Source: Nemertoderma westbladi
Lineage: Eukaryota > Xenacoelomorpha > Nemertodermatida > Nemertodermatidae
Reading direction: 5' to 3'
DNA length: 64,000 nucleotides
NCBI GenBank assembly: GCA_032718475.1
Contig: JAUCBJ010007289.1
Location: 1-64,000 of the forward strand
Below the pieces are notes generated by a model, which was not told where the DNA came from, ran no database searches, and saw nothing but the letters and a program-made list of their open reading frames with translations. The position numbers were made by a program, and so were the translations under genes. Of this stretch, positions 1 through 11,869 are shown one piece after another (position 1 is the first letter of the stretch; each line of letters begins with the position of its first letter).

Positions 1-109
1 TATTGTTTGTTCTGTTGTTCCTCTGTAAAAACCAGTTTATGCTGAACTGCTAAATCTGTAATCGATATACTGATATAAACTTAGTGATAATTCCGTGATT
101 GCTCTTGAA

Positions 110-1531
110 ATGGCAATTATTCGATTTATGTTGAATAATTGTCCGTTCCATCGGTCATGGGTCTCCATTGTGGGTCCGCCGGTGTATCCGTCCACTCGTA
201 TACTCCCTCGCACACACCTCCTTGCTGTTCCGACATCCGCCGCCTGGCTCCACTGCAGGCCTGCTCTACGTCAAGAAGAATTCCACAAAGACAAAACCTA
301 TAAACGGTCGGCTCGGCGGGATATAATGCAGATAGAACAGTTGTTCCAAACGGGATACAAACAAGCGCCTACGAGGGAGAACTTCTTAGCAATCCTGGAT
401 GCCTACAAGAACTTCGATAGAGACCGAAAGTTAATCCAGGAGATGGTCTACGCCTGTCTACATTGGGTGAAAGTCTTTAATCTCCATGAACAGGAGGATG
501 CGACTGATGTTTATTACCGGATATTGGATTTGTTCCCGGAACGCGGGATGCAGGCCGAGAACTCCTTCCAGATGTTCCTGTTCCACATGGCCGGGCATCA
601 GGAGGCCGCCATCTGGGTGCTGGAAGAGATGCTCGCGAATCGGGTATACCCGGACGGACGATTCTACAGACTCATAGCAAACCGATTCGGTAAAAACAGA
701 AACATCCCGATCTTTAAGAAAATATCGGTTATTCTTTATTTCTATAGGAAAATGAGATTTTTTCCATTTAAATGGCAGCAGGAAGAAATTCCTTCTGATT
801 TAGTGAAACGAGCTGAGAAATCTTTGCTAAGATTGACAGACTGGTACTCGGAGGTGACGGTACATTATGACTCGCGGAGAGACTCGGCTGATAACAAGGT
901 GAATAAAATTCTCGAGGAAGTCACCACGAAGTTGATTCCGCGGTCCAGTGCGGCGGATATCCGTAGGTTTATAATGACGGCGCAGTCCCCCGCGCAGAAG
1001 GACGCTCTCTCCAGACACCCGTCCGATAAGCCGGTCTACATAGAGGGCCCGTACCAGCAGTGGATGGCCAACCACTTCCAGACGTACTACGTGCTGCGAG
1101 GCGACGTCGGGAGCAACCCGTGGATCGGCGGCGTTGAACCCTCCGGGATCCGGAAGCGGAGTTTCCATGGGAAACGCTACCGGTTCGCGAGCGAACGCTC
1201 CCTACTCGCGAGACCGGAGGGGCCTGTTTACGCGGTCGCTATGATGAACCCCCCTGACAACCAATCAGTACACAGCTGGCTCGGTTACTTAGAGACCGAT
1301 AACCCCCGACTCTCGGAGTTGTCTGTGTTTCTCAACAGTGCGGAAGGGAGTCTTACTTACCAGACTTACCACGTGACCGGGGACTTCCCGCTGTGGCGGC
1401 ATGTTGGCCCTCAGCCGACTCTAGGTAACGATATGACCCCGGCACTGACTCGCATAGATGGTAGACTTGGTCGTGCCAATATGGTCCGACGACGAAGAAT
1501 ACCAGAAAATGTTTGGCAAATTCGTTATTAA
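110..1531 (+). CDS. ECSIT: ECSIT, mitochondrial complex I assembly / Toll-pathway adaptor
   Basis: ECSIT is known as a mitochondrial protein needed for complex I assembly, and as an adaptor linking TRAF6 to MAP3K signalling in the Toll pathway. The frame encodes about 473 aa, slightly longer than vertebrate ECSIT. The first ATG is at 110, and an in-frame TGA at 71-73 shows the frame does not extend further upstream. The N-terminal ~70 residues are basic with few acids, consistent with a mitochondrial presequence. Recognition rests on the helical-repeat segment (about residues 75-210), the conserved block beginning QSPAQKDALSRH near residue 292, EGPYQQW near 312, and GPVYAVAMM near 371 followed by the W/L/N-rich end of the ECSIT C-terminal domain. 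No intron interrupts it, although the gene is multi-exon in vertebrates. A possible AATAAA lies at 1848-1853. The C-terminal ~40 residues are not recognisably conserved. Family assignment is secure by motif reading; function is inferred from the family. Confidence 0.85.
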   Translation: MAIIRFMLNNCPFHRSWVSIVGPPVYPSTRILPRTHLLAVPTSAAWLHCRPALRQEEFHKDKTYKRSARRDIMQIEQLFQTGYKQAPTRENFLAILDAYKNFDRDRKLIQEMVYACLHWVKVFNLHEQEDATDVYYRILDLFPERGMQAENSFQMFLFHMAGHQEAAIWVLEEMLANRVYPDGRFYRLIANRFGKNRNIPIFKKISVILYFYRKMRFFPFKWQQEEIPSDLVKRAEKSLLRLTDWYSEVTVHYDSRRDSADNKVNKILEEVTTKLIPRSSAADIRRFIMTAQSPAQKDALSRHPSDKPVYIEGPYQQWMANHFQTYYVLRGDVGSNPWIGGVEPSGIRKRSFHGKRYRFASERSLLARPEGPVYAVAMMNPPDNQSVHSWLGYLETDNPRLSELSVFLNSAEGSLTYQTYHVTGDFPLWRHVGPQPTLGNDMTPALTRIDGRLGRANMVRRRRIPENVWQIRY

Positions 1532-2239
1532 CGAAGATAAAAAATTACCCCACAGTAGGAAATAATGAGTACATTAATTAGAATAATATGGATCCTTGTT
1601 TTGTATTTTTTTATGAGCTTACATGAGATGAGTGGCTCAATGGTATAATTTTAAATATTGAATTGATTAAGTGGGCATTTATAATATTATAATTTGTATT
1701 TAATTCTAATACCGGTACTATATTATACGAATGACAATAACTCCATGGATCTGTCTGGATTGTACGTGTGAGCCATATGATCCAATCCTCTTATTCGTAA
1801 GAAAAGATACTTACGGTGGTGATTTAGTATTTTTTCATGTTTTTCGAAATAAATTTTCATTTTTTCCGAAAGAATTATTCATTTTTTCCGAAAGTATTTT
1901 TTTCATTTTTTGCCTAAGGTTTCACTTCTTGTTATTATTATAATATGTGTATTGAACTGTTATAATTGCTGCACTATGTAGGATGTCTCCTACATTAAAT
2001 TCTTTTCTAAGGTTATTTCGATGCACGTGACGTCGAATTATCCTTGTCGACACAATCACATTGCGGTTTTCCTTACAAAGTATTCTAGTTTCATCATATG
2101 AATAGCCGCGATCAAAATAGTCATGAAAAGCCTCTTCCATTACAAAAATAGTAATCAGCAATTTAACGCCGCGCCGGGCCCGGGGCTTTACACATATTAA
2201 TAATAACAACGAAGTAAAACATAATGCAAAAAATGAAAA
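1532..2239. other. ECSIT downstream region, no gene seen
   Basis: AT-rich sequence with T-rich runs around 1830-1900 and an AATAAA at 1848-1853 that could end the ECSIT transcript. Short frames here (for example 1922-2209 on the minus strand) show no recognisable motif. Confidence 0.5.
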
Positions 2240-2580
2240 ATAATTATTTATTACATGGGAAAAATTTATAACTTTTTTTCAGTATTCTCGAGGCATTTTA
2301 TTTACCGAGCGTCAGCGAGGTTAATAAAGGGTCGAGAGAATATTGACCAATCGACACTAAACTGCAATAACTTTTTTGAGTGTTTGAATGGATTTTGCTC
2401 AAATTACAAACAAACCTTTTCTACGTCGATGCTCTTTCAATATATATGTAATAAAATTTAAGTAATTCCACCAAAAATATTTTACTTTCCTTTTTTCGTC
2501 GGGAAAAAAAGTAAAAACAAAACAATCCTATGAGTTTCTTTTTTTCCCTAGGGAAAAAGTGAAACTTATTAAAACCGACT
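2240..2580 (-). repeat. Dispersed repeat, inverted relative to the 32040-32690 copy
   Basis: Landmarks such as the Ser-codon-rich stretch near 2290-2340, the paired TTTTTTCCC/GGGAAAAAA blocks around 2480-2570 and the TTTGCTCAAATTAC block near 2392 recur in reverse complement at 32040-32690, downstream of CCDC57. The two copies are diverged. No coding capacity is seen. Confidence 0.6.
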
Positions 2581-2952
2581 CCCGACTTATTAAAATAATA
2601 CCCAAAAGATAGTAAATGGCCGGGCTACCGATGTCTTGATTTTAAGTTTTTTTTAATTTGAGGGGCGAATTGTTGCATATTTGCTGACCTGTAAATTTTA
2701 ACCATTGAGATACAAATATCCGTTTTCATTTTACCATAGAAAACAGTTTTTTTTGTATGATGTAAAGCAGTATTTATGGTTTCCTTAATGGTTTTAACCG
2801 ACATCCGTGGTTTTTGGGATAAATTTTCGGCATTTATTTATATTATGTGGTCTTGCAAAAAACCACAACAGTTAATTTTATGAATTTTTTTTAGTACAAT
2901 ATACCAACATTTACAAAAACAACCATTAACATTAACCCCCGCCACCTCTATC

Positions 2953-3417
2953 ATGGTGCCAGGAATCTCCAGTCAACCTCCATGTCACCTCCCTCCAACC
3001 ACTGCGCCGTCTAATGTTATCACCTCCACTACTCCACTCCAACCAGAAGATCCCGTAGTAACGGATCCTTTGGAAAGCGCCGTTGCATCTCATGATCGCT
3101 CTCCCGCTCCCCTACTGTCCCGGAACTCATCTGTCGTCCACCGCCCATCGTCCATAGAGCCGACACAACTGAGAATGGACCAAAAAATATATTTTATAAG
3201 TCGGCCTACTGTATGCCAAATTGTAGGCCTACTCTCAAAGGGTACAATAATTGCAAAAAAAACACATCTGGGCCTACATTATTTACCTACAAAATTCTAC
3301 GCCGACGATATTATTTTTGAAAAGACCTCAATAATAATACCTTATCAAGACCACTACACAAACTCAGGGGATACTGTAGACCGAGACCAAATGCAACACA
3401 ACAAGTTACCGTACTAA
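2953..3417 (+). other. Pro/Ser-rich open frame inside duplicated unit
   Basis: This open frame of about 154 codons starts with ATG and is rich in Pro, Ser and Thr at its N-terminus. The first ~80 codons are shared with a second copy at 13228-13473, which is truncated by a stop. I recognise no domain. Retention of the frame in part of both copies may only reflect recent duplication. Coding status is doubtful. Confidence 0.25.
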
Positions 3418-3529
3418 TTAATAGCCTTTTCTCTCTTCCTAAAGTTGTTTCAGTATTGACTTTTCCTATGATGATTAAAGCATCAATATTCGAGTCGAGT
3501 CAAAGGGGGGGGGGGGGGGGGGGGGGGGG

Positions 3530-3715
3530 TCGGGCTGCTCGCAAGTCTCATCCTGGCAAATTAGGATCTCGTCTCAATGTTAAGTTATCAATTTAGCGAA
3601 AGGCGAAGTTACATTGAACGTTATTCTAACCAAAACAATAAATATAAATCAGTATAACTGGTTACAGATATATTTTTCAGAGTTATCAATCAGCTGTTAT
3701 TTGCGTCGATTTGTA
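3530..3715 (+). repeat. Dispersed repeat family R1, copy 1, after a G25 run
   Basis: The sequence after the 25-G run at 3505-3529 shares an ordered set of landmarks with copies at 13738-13935, 35700-35940, 42717-42960 (inverted) and 59790-60055: a GGCGAATTA-like start, CAATTTAG.G.AAAGG, TTA/CTAACCAAAACAATAA, and TATTTGCGTCGA. Long G or C homopolymers border most copies. No coding frame. Confidence 0.7.
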
Positions 3716-4924
3716 GAGTCTAGGATTTGCAGTATAGGGTCACCATTATTCCTGTCCACTACGCTAAACACAACTTACAATTTCAAGTAGCCTATACCGG
3801 TACGTCGTTGGAGTAACCGTTTAGTTTCGTGTGTCGCTGTAACGAATCAAGGAAAGGAAAGAAATGTACTATCCGCAATAATACTGTACACTGCAGTATA
3901 TGGGAGGTATTATTGTTCAAGGCGTGACAACCCCTACAGTTTACTGGATGGTGAAGTAAGGCCACATGCAGTTAGACCAAACGTGGACTTACCGTTAACG
4001 CACACAATAACACAACGCACGAAATACACAGACCCTACAATGTATTTAAGATAATAATGACTACACTGTAGCTATGATAAAGATTAAGGTAAAAATCTAA
4101 ATGGCCCACTTTGTGGGTAGGCCCTACCGGTATTGAATATTCCCACAAACTTACCTGCAAACTCAGCTGTAAGTACCATCAGTAAAATGACAAAGAAGTT
4201 TAACTTTACCATAATTAGTGAGAAAATAGTTCCTTTGTTGCTGAAAATACTTGTTATTAAAAAAAACTATTATAAATGCATGAAAATATATCACGTATTT
4301 ATTTCCAAATTGAGTTAAAATACGTCCAAATGAACCACATACATTACTTGGAGGCCTATATATAGTACAGTACTGTACTAGAAAAGTAGACAGACATTGT
4401 GATCATTAAATGGATACCAACATCTTGCATTAAAAGTATGTCACTATATTGTACAAATAGAGAGATTAAAAAAATAATGATGATGACACATTGCACAACG
4501 AGAGAGATGACTTAAGGTTGATACTGTAACATCTTGCACTGCTTACAGTAAGTAGTATTTCCGATTGTACAACGAGAGAGATGAGATGACTAAAACGATG
4601 ATAATGTTAACATGCTTGCACTGCCTATTTCCCAATGAGTTAAGGATAAATACAGTAAGTATTCCAGGTCAACATTTTTCTTTATACTTTCATCCACTTA
4701 AATCATAGCACTTGTCACCTAACACATATAGGCCATCATTATTACTGCACCTAAACATGACCATCTCTCGCTGAGGAACATGTCATGCGTGTAGACTTTA
4801 AGCAAAGTATACAACCAGTTGGCTCAAGTCAACTGCACTCTCCAACAAGGCTAACCGAATGCTCCTCTTCCTATAGATGCAACACGAAGGTAGGGGTGGG
4901 CGCTATACTCCTATCCCAAGTTTG

Positions 4925-4929
4925 CTCGC
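4925..4929 (+). other. Empty target site for the BEL-like element
   Basis: A single CTCGC occurs here in uninterrupted duplicated backbone. In the sister unit the same five bases flank the 11.3-kb BEL-like element at 15741-15745 and 27060-27064. This position therefore preserves the pre-insertion state. Confidence 0.85.
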
Positions 4930-4950
4930 AGTTATTCAACCTAACAGTGA

Positions 4951-5172
4951 ATGAAACAATATGAAGCTAAGAGCAAGGATGAAAGATACCAGTGGACCCT
5001 GGCGGTTCTCAAACTTACAACTAGAAAGCCAACAAGCTGGCTAGAAGGAGCCCGGGGGAAAAATCCTAGCCAATACTATTACAAAGAACTATGTCAGTCA
5101 GCAGTAAGTAAACTAAACTTGTCTAAACTGCAAGGCGTGAGGCTAGCTGACTTTGTGGCTCGTCCCACATAA
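4951..5172 (+). other. Short open frame, unrecognised
   Basis: This is a 73-codon ATG frame, Lys/Ser/Leu-rich, spanning the end of duplicated backbone and the start of the unit-1-private region. Only its first third is present in the other unit (27085-27155). No motif recognised; it may be chance. Confidence 0.15.
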
Positions 5173-5478
5173 TAAAAAATGCAACTTAGCTACCACTAAC
5201 AAAAATTGAAGTAAATAATTTCATTATCAAGCACGTTTACAAGATATAAGATACGATTACCGAATATTTATAAAAAATGGCCATGAAGCACAACCAGATA
5301 AATAACAACGAATAGAGCCAAATAACAAATTTAGTTTCCTTCTATAGGTATTACCCCGTCGTCAAGCGGAATATCTCTTCCCAGTGAATCCTATGTGAAT
5401 ATGTAATATAGGTATTCATGCTAAGTTAGGCAGTAGGCCAGAGCGGGCTCTTTAAATACATGCAACTACTGTATTATA

Positions 5479-6051
5479 CTGCCGTCCTAAGGCAGACCCA
5501 TGTAACTTGAATTTTGACGAAAATGAGATATTGGTATAATTTTAAAGCTTACGGCGAGCTCTATCTGGTGGTAGAACTTAATAGAGTGCATCTAAACTCT
5601 AAAGGGTTTAAAAAGGGGGTAGAATGTAACTACATTATATGAATTTGTTAAGGCATGCCAAGGCAGAACCATGTAACCCTAATGTGATAATGACACTCCA
5701 TGTAACTATAAGCGTACACCATGTATCTCATGCGAGTTACATTGTTTTGGCTCAGGAACAGCTGTTGAAATTTATATAATTTACATGATGTAATATAATT
5801 AAACTGGTTAGAATTTGTAAGGTAAATCCATGTAACTCGAAAATCAAAATAAAATAAATTTTTTAAATAGCTAGCTTAAGTTTGGAGCTCTAAGACTTTC
5901 TATGTATTTAAATAAACTATTTGACTATAAACTTTAGTGTTAAAATGTTCACACAGACATTCACATGTTTTTGTGCAGATTCGTTAACTTTAGGTTGATT
6001 TTTCTCAAAACTCGATTTTTTGAGTTACATGGTTTTGCCTTAGGAGGGCAG
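5479..6051. mobile_element. 573-bp non-autonomous inverted-repeat element, TATA target duplication
   Basis: The ends are imperfect terminal inverted repeats of about 29 bp: CTGCCGTCCTAAGGCA at the left, and the reverse complement of CTGCCCTCCTAAGGCA at the right, each followed by a CCATGTAACT block. TATA flanks both sides (5475-5478 and 6052-6055). The CCATGTAACT motif recurs several times inside. There is no coding frame. The structure suggests a MITE; the superfamily is not determined. Confidence 0.65.
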
Positions 6052-6172
6052 TATAGTGTAGGTCAACTATAAAACATTTTGCAATCCACAGTGAGTAACA
6101 ACTGCAATAGGACACAACACACTGCTTTGTGTAACTAAAATTCATTCTCCTGATCCACCCCTTAAAATAGCA

Positions 6173-6181
6173 GAGTGAGTA
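6173..6181 (+). repeat. Target-site duplication of LINE-A (3' side)
   Basis: GAGTGAGTA here is repeated at 8169-8177, bracketing the LINE-A fragment. Confidence 0.55.
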
Positions 6182-8168
6182 CTACTACTACGATCGGCAT
6201 GCTGCATTGCAGCTGCATTTTTAAGAATGCTGTGCCGGCTTGTCAACAAAATTGCACCGCCACAACTCCCTATCACCCATGACATTTGCTAGATCATCCG
6301 CATCTTTAAGGCCAGTGTCCTTTAAGATGCGTCTCAAGAAAGTCATGGGCTGTCCACCATGCTTATTCACTCCATGAGGCTGCCAAAGTACAAGATTATG
6401 CACTGGCTGGTCCTCACGGCGAAAGCAATGTCCTGCAAAGCGGAGGCGATTTTGTTCTAGTGTCAAGCTTGGGGGAACCAATGAGACACCTCCAATGTTA
6501 TATAGTGTCTGGTTGGAGATGTGTGCATTGTACTTGACACAATGAACCCGGCGTAGCATTCTTGTGAATGTGCCATCCAGAGATTTGGTGTCCTCAGCAG
6601 TTAGAGCCCAGCATGGACTCCCGTAGAGGAGTACTGGAACTACTGCTGCTCTAAATAATCGGACCTTAAGTTTCCGATTAATTCTCGGTGACTTCCAAAT
6701 CCTGGAAAGCCTATTCAAGGCTGCCCATGCCTTTCCCTTACGTATTCGAAGGTCCTCACCTGACTTCCGGATCCATGATCCCAGGTAACAGAAGTCGTCC
6801 ACATGCTCAAGCATACCATCCTTTGAGCTTATGCTCATCCGATCAGAGACTTGCTGAGGACTTTCAAAGTTAACTGTCAGAATTTTGGTCTTTCTGGAGT
6901 TAATAAAAAGACCAACACTAGAAGCAGCATGCTCCAACGAGCCGAGGAGCCGTTGGGCTCCCTCTAATGATTCTGAGAGTACTCCTAAGTCATCAGCAAA
7001 GTCTAGATCAGTTAGGTACTTGGCACGATTTCCTCGACTTCTGGAGCCAGTAGGTGGAGTTATCATCACCCCATCATCATTATGATGATCTAAGGACATG
7101 CGTAGAACATAGTCAACCACAATAATGAACAAGAATGGTGCAAGTGTGTCTCCTTGGAGGACGCCCCATAACACTTCAAATGGTTCTGTGTCACCGTCAA
7201 CAGTAGATACAAATGTTGTCGAACCATCGTATACTGATCTGATTGCTACAATAATTTCATCAGGAATCCCATATAATGAAAGTATGCTGAACATACGTGA
7301 GCGAGAGACTGAATCAAAGGCCTTGAAGAAGTCAACAAAGATAACAGCCAGATGCCTGTCTTTCTTTTTTGACAATTCTTCAATTATCCTTCTAAGTGCC
7401 AAAATGGGCTCCATGGTCCCACGACCTTTACGGAACCCATTCTGATTTCCACGGAGCAGTCTCTCAATGGGATCCCTGATGCGATTTAATAGAATCCTAT
7501 TGTATAGCTTTGCAGCAATCGAGATCAATGAGATTCCCCGAAAAGAACCATAGAGTGTTAGGTTGCCCTTCTTGGGAACTGGCACCAACTTATTTGTTTT
7601 CATTTCTTGTGGGACTCTTGTTGTTCGGTACATGTCTACTATGATGGGATAGATGAGCTTTAAACACTCAGGTATTTTAAAGACCTCAGGGGGAACACCA
7701 TCTACTCCACTGGCACGATTGGTCTTAATGCTCTTTGCAGCAGCCTCCACTTCTGCAAAGGAGATATCGCCAATGGGAATATCTGGGAGTACAGACTCAG
7801 ACACTTTTACTTCTATAAAGTTATCAGGCAATACCCTGTCATTATTGAGGAGCTTTTCAAAGTGGGCTTTCCAACCATTGAGGCGATCGGCTGGTGATTC
7901 AGCCTTAACCTTGGTGGTTGGTTGGCTTTTCCGCCCAGTAAGCAGATTGATCGATTTCCATGCCTGGGATGATTGCCTGCTGTCGTCAGCATCATTGATG
8001 GCATCAACCTGTTGGTTTATTAGCTCCTGTAGATTAACAGAATACTGCCTGTTCAGGGACCTAGATGCAGCCTTAACTGCATTCTTGGCCGCTGTAGTCT
8101 GTTTGAGTCGGGACTCTTTCTGCGCCTTATGAAGGTCATTTCGGCACTTAGTAGTGAGTAGTAGTAGT
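6182..8168 (-). mobile_element. 5'-truncated non-LTR retrotransposon (LINE-A)
   Basis: On the minus strand this fragment runs from a reverse-transcriptase ORF start near 8165 to a 3' tail of GTA trinucleotide repeats at about 6182-6191. It is flanked by the 9-bp repeat GAGTGAGTA. The endonuclease domain is absent, so the copy is 5'-truncated. The same 3' end, also with a TAG/GTA tail, occurs at 39845-39962 on the plus strand. An internally deleted copy lies at 62255-62720. The simple-repeat tail and RT type suggest the RTE-like or CR1-like LINE groups; the clade is not resolved. Confidence 0.8.
6221..8165 (-). CDS. LINE-A reverse transcriptase ORF (5'-incomplete)
   Basis: By hand translation the frame stays open from 6221 up to about 8165, roughly 645 codons, with no ATG near its upstream edge. 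This matches a truncated element. The RT core shows the KTNRASGVDGVP entry, FRGISLI, VDFFKAFDS (motif A aspartate), GVLQGDTLAP (motif B) and DFADDLGVL (motif C, FADD). A thumb region with CYLGSWI follows, and the ORF ends RRVHCVKYN...GHCFRRED, as in many LINE ORF2 proteins. The endonuclease is missing. The frame has no stop or frameshift, which points to fairly recent insertion. It would copy LINE RNA at the target site if full-length; this copy cannot be autonomous. Confidence 0.85.
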
Positions 8169-8177
8169 GAGTGAGTA

Positions 8178-8446
8178 ACCTTATTGTAGATATACCCTTA
8201 GGAAGCACTGGGAGAGCAATCAGCTTATGGCGTAATACATTAGAAACCAACAGCTTATGTGTGAGTAAACATTGCCTTTCCTTATAGCCTAAGCCTACTA
8301 GTAAAACTTGGCAACCAACACGTTTTACTATGACTGTGTATAACGTATTACAGTACACCATATTTCATCATGAACACCAGCTGTTATTTTACCATTGCTT
8401 TTAATTTCGCGACAAAATAATGTCAAAAAACTAAATATATCGAATA
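8178..8446. other. Spacer between LINE-A and solo LTR, nothing recognised
   Basis: This is target DNA of the unit-1-private region. I see no coding or repeat signal here. Confidence 0.4.
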
Positions 8447-8451
8447 CCACA

Positions 8452-9696
8452 TGTAAAAGCTTTTGTGGGATAACTGATACGTTTGCCTATGCTGGCCAGT
8501 TCCCCCCCAGGCGCTGGAATACTCTAAAAGGGTTTTCTAACTGTAGATATATTCCCCTCGCCCGCAAGGTACCTTTACAGGTGTTTTAACGGACATAAAA
8601 GTAATTCTGCTATATACGTGTTTTAGCGGACATGGTAAGACAAAAAACTTGTAATGCACCAACCACCTTTCACAGCTTAGCCGTGATGATTCATATTACG
8701 ACATCTAGCAGCTGGTTGCTGACATGGAAACAGCCATTGGCCGCGTGGTTCTTTGTTTGGCTTGGGCCAATCAGGGCGGTTTTTCCTGTCGACGTGTAGC
8801 TTTCCTGCCGATCATAAGGAGAGTGTTCAGTCTTACTGTTTTAGAGTTGTTACTTTGTTGTTATTGCTGTCTAAGCCAGAAACACCGGCATTTTTGGATA
8901 GATACTGCTGTACCGTAAACTGCTTGAATTATCGAAAGTATAAACTGTTACCTAATTGATCAATCTTAATTAACATACTCACTTGATTTAATTGCATTAA
9001 TCATATTGTTTGTACTGTTATTTTACCGTCAGTTATTAATTGTAAATATTTGTTGATGGAAATATTGCTATTTGGATAATACGGATAAATCACCCAATTC
9101 CCAATTTTCTTGATAACACTACAGGTTAGAGAGACCGGCTATATATAACAATTGCGATTTATATTAATGTGGTGTGTATTGAATCCAATGTTATTTAGCA
9201 GACCCTACGTGAGTCAATTACTGCTCTCTTTATGTGTGATCAAATGTACTGACTGTCGGCAGAATAGTGTGTATGATTGTGATTGGTAACAAAGTATTTC
9301 CTAAAGAATACGTTTTATACTTTAATCAGCAGCAGTATCGTTGCGTTTTAGTATAAGTCTTAGTTCTGTTTAAATAGATAAAGCGCCACGTCCTAAAGGA
9401 ACTGTTAATATTTCCCGAAAGCCAATAATACCTGTCAGAGATTAATTATTAACGATCTATCGAATAATACATTAGGTATACACTGCAACCTTACACTGTA
9501 ATAATACAATTCAAGCATCCGAATTCAGTCTCCCGGGTGTAGATCCATCGGGTGAATGATCGCGCATGGGCTGACTTCGGCTAATGTTTTGCGTATTAGC
9601 ATAAATTATTGTCGTATGCTAAAGTGGTTTTAATTAACTAAAAGACATATAAATTTTGGCAGGTTAAACTGCTAAAGGTCTTCGAAAGCGCGAACA
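8452..9696 (+). mobile_element. Solo LTR of the BEL-like family
   Basis: It starts TGTAAAAGCTTTTG and ends AAAGCGCGAACA, as do the LTRs of the complete element at 15746-27059, and is about 1245 bp long. It is flanked by the 5-bp duplication CCACA at 8447-8451 and 9697-9701. Many substitutions separate it from the young LTRs, so it is older. No internal sequence remains, as expected from LTR-LTR recombination. Confidence 0.85.
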
Positions 9697-9714
9697 CCAC
9701 ACATAGAATCGATC

Positions 9715-10105
9715 TGAAATTTTGTAACGCGATTATGAACCACCAAAGCAATGTACAGTACTTGCAAAATTTCATCAAAATCGCCAGCCAGGAAGTGCCT
9801 GAAACTGGTAAATTATCAGTCAGTCAGTCAGTGTTATATCCTGAGATTTTTACAGAAAGTATCCCTGAGATTCTTACAGTAAGTATCTCGCTGTCAAGCG
9901 GGCTCCTAACTGAAATTTTGTAACGCGATTATGAACCACCAAAGCAATGTACTTGGAAAATTTCATCAAAATCGCCAGGCAGGAAGTGCCTGAACCTGGT
10001 AAATTATCAGTCAGTCAGTCAGTGTTATATATCCTGAGATTTTTACAGAAAGTATCCCTGAGATTCTTACAGTAAGTATCCCGCTGTCAAGCGGGCTCCT
10101 AACTA
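9715..10105 (+). repeat. Tandem duplication of a ~195-bp unit
   Basis: Two adjacent near-identical copies (9715-9909 and 9910-10105) each start with a GAAATTTTGTAACGCG block, hold a CAGT-rich stretch, and end with a CTGTCAAGCGGGCTCC hairpin-like end. There is no coding signal. Confidence 0.75.
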
Positions 10106-10436
10106 ATAGATTTTAAGCCTGGCGGGCGCCCAAACTAAACCCACACATATTCTATAGACACAAGTTGTTAGAATGAAAGATGTCTCCCTACTAGAGGGGT
10201 AGACGGGAGGGTGGGTCCCGCGTATTGGTACATGACCCTTCCCCATTTGAAAAAATATTAAGAAAGAACTGTTTAATTTAATAATATATATATTTTGATT
10301 ACAAATCAAGTTTAATACACAAAGATAGAATTATAATACAATAAAAATAACATATTAATCCTAAAATTCCTAAACACCTAATAAACATTAGGGCTGTGCG
10401 TTTTTTACTTTTTTTCGATTTCATTGTTCTACCGGT

Positions 10437-11771
10437 GCACAAAAGTTGCCAAATGGTAAAAAAATAAGGCAAAAAAAATTTCTTTCCATTTCGTCTATAT
10501 CTTCACGGATCCCAAGAGGGTTGAAATTTTGTGCCATCGCGATGCACCATAATGAAATTTATAACAATATAACACATTGATGAAAGATCAATGACTCAAA
10601 AAAGAACTTCCTGCATGCATCAAATGTCATCAAATGGGTCCAAACTTAGTTAGATACCAAAATTTTAATTTTTGGATCAAGGGAAGTAGTGCCACAGGCA
10701 AATGACCAGAACCTACCATTTGGTGCAAGTGATGATTATTCTCAATTTTGGTGATGGACAACTTTTAGTTCTCCTACAGCATTAATATTATGCTCATTAG
10801 AACCGCAATGACCGATTTAGTGGGGGTAGACACCATCAAAACAAGCATAGAGCGAATAGATCTTGAGATATTGCAGAAAATGTAAAGTACGGCACAAGTC
10901 AACATTTACCGCCTTGATGATTTATAGACAAATACACAAAAGTGTTACTTCTAATTATCTTAAGGCATCAAAAATATACACATCACTGCAACAAATTGAT
11001 TTAGTGTATACAGACAACTTCAAAATTAAAGAGTAGTGATTAATTCACTATAGTTTTTGTACAAAATGTGTGGAATGGGTCAACTCAATATCAAGTACAG
11101 TATTAATTGGTGGACATAGTCTTGACATTTTGTAAAATAACTCGAGAACTACATAATATTACATTTAACTTATTTTTAAGGTGTCTTCACCCACTATATC
11201 GATCATTTCTGTGATGTGATCATTTCTATTCGTGATTCCTTGAGTGAGATAATTCAAAATATCATTTTTAGTATATTTGTCCATATCACATCAAGGCGGT
11301 AATGTAGACTTGTGCCGGACTTCACAATTTCTGCGATATCTCAAGAATTATTCGCTCTACGTTTGTTTTGAAGTTTTCTACCCCCACTAAATCGGCCATT
11401 GCGGTTCTAATGAGCATAATATGAATGCAGTAGGAGAACTCAAAGTTGTCCATCACCAAAATTGAGAATAATCATCACTTGCGCCAAATGGTAGGTTCTG
11501 GCCACGTGCCTGTGGCACTAGTTCCCTTGATCCAAAAATTAAAATTTTGGTATCTAACTAAGTTTGGACCCATTTGATGACATTTGATGCATGCAGGAAG
11601 TTCTTTTTTGAGTCATTGATCTTTCATCAATGTGTTATATTGTTATAAATTGCATTATGGTGCATCGCGATGGCACAAAATTTCAACCCTCTTGGGATCC
11701 GTGAAGATATAGACGAAATTTAAAGAAATTTTTTTTTGCCTTATTTTTTTACCATTTGGCAACTTTTGTGC
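10437..11771. mobile_element. Foldback element with ~483-bp inverted arms
   Basis: The left arm 10437-10919 starts GCACAAAAGTTGCC and is matched in reverse complement by 11289-11771 with only scattered differences. Weaker complementarity continues towards the centre, leaving a loop of at most 370 bp. The arms carry no recognised gene. In the sister unit this position holds different sequence (27471-28016), so insertion and local replacement cannot be separated. No clear target duplication is seen. The transcript or single strand would form a very long hairpin. Confidence 0.75.
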
Positions 11772-11861
11772 CCAGTGTCAGTCAATAGGCCTAATTATTA
11801 CCTGATTACCGTTGGTAATTGTTTTATTCGAATAGATAGCAAAGCAGGTAGACCACGCCAT

Positions 11862-11869
11862 CCCAAGCC
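11862..11869 (+). repeat. 8-bp target duplication, left
   Basis: CCCAAGCC precedes the TIR element and recurs at 12836-12843. The sister unit has it once, at 28113-28120. Confidence 0.75.
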
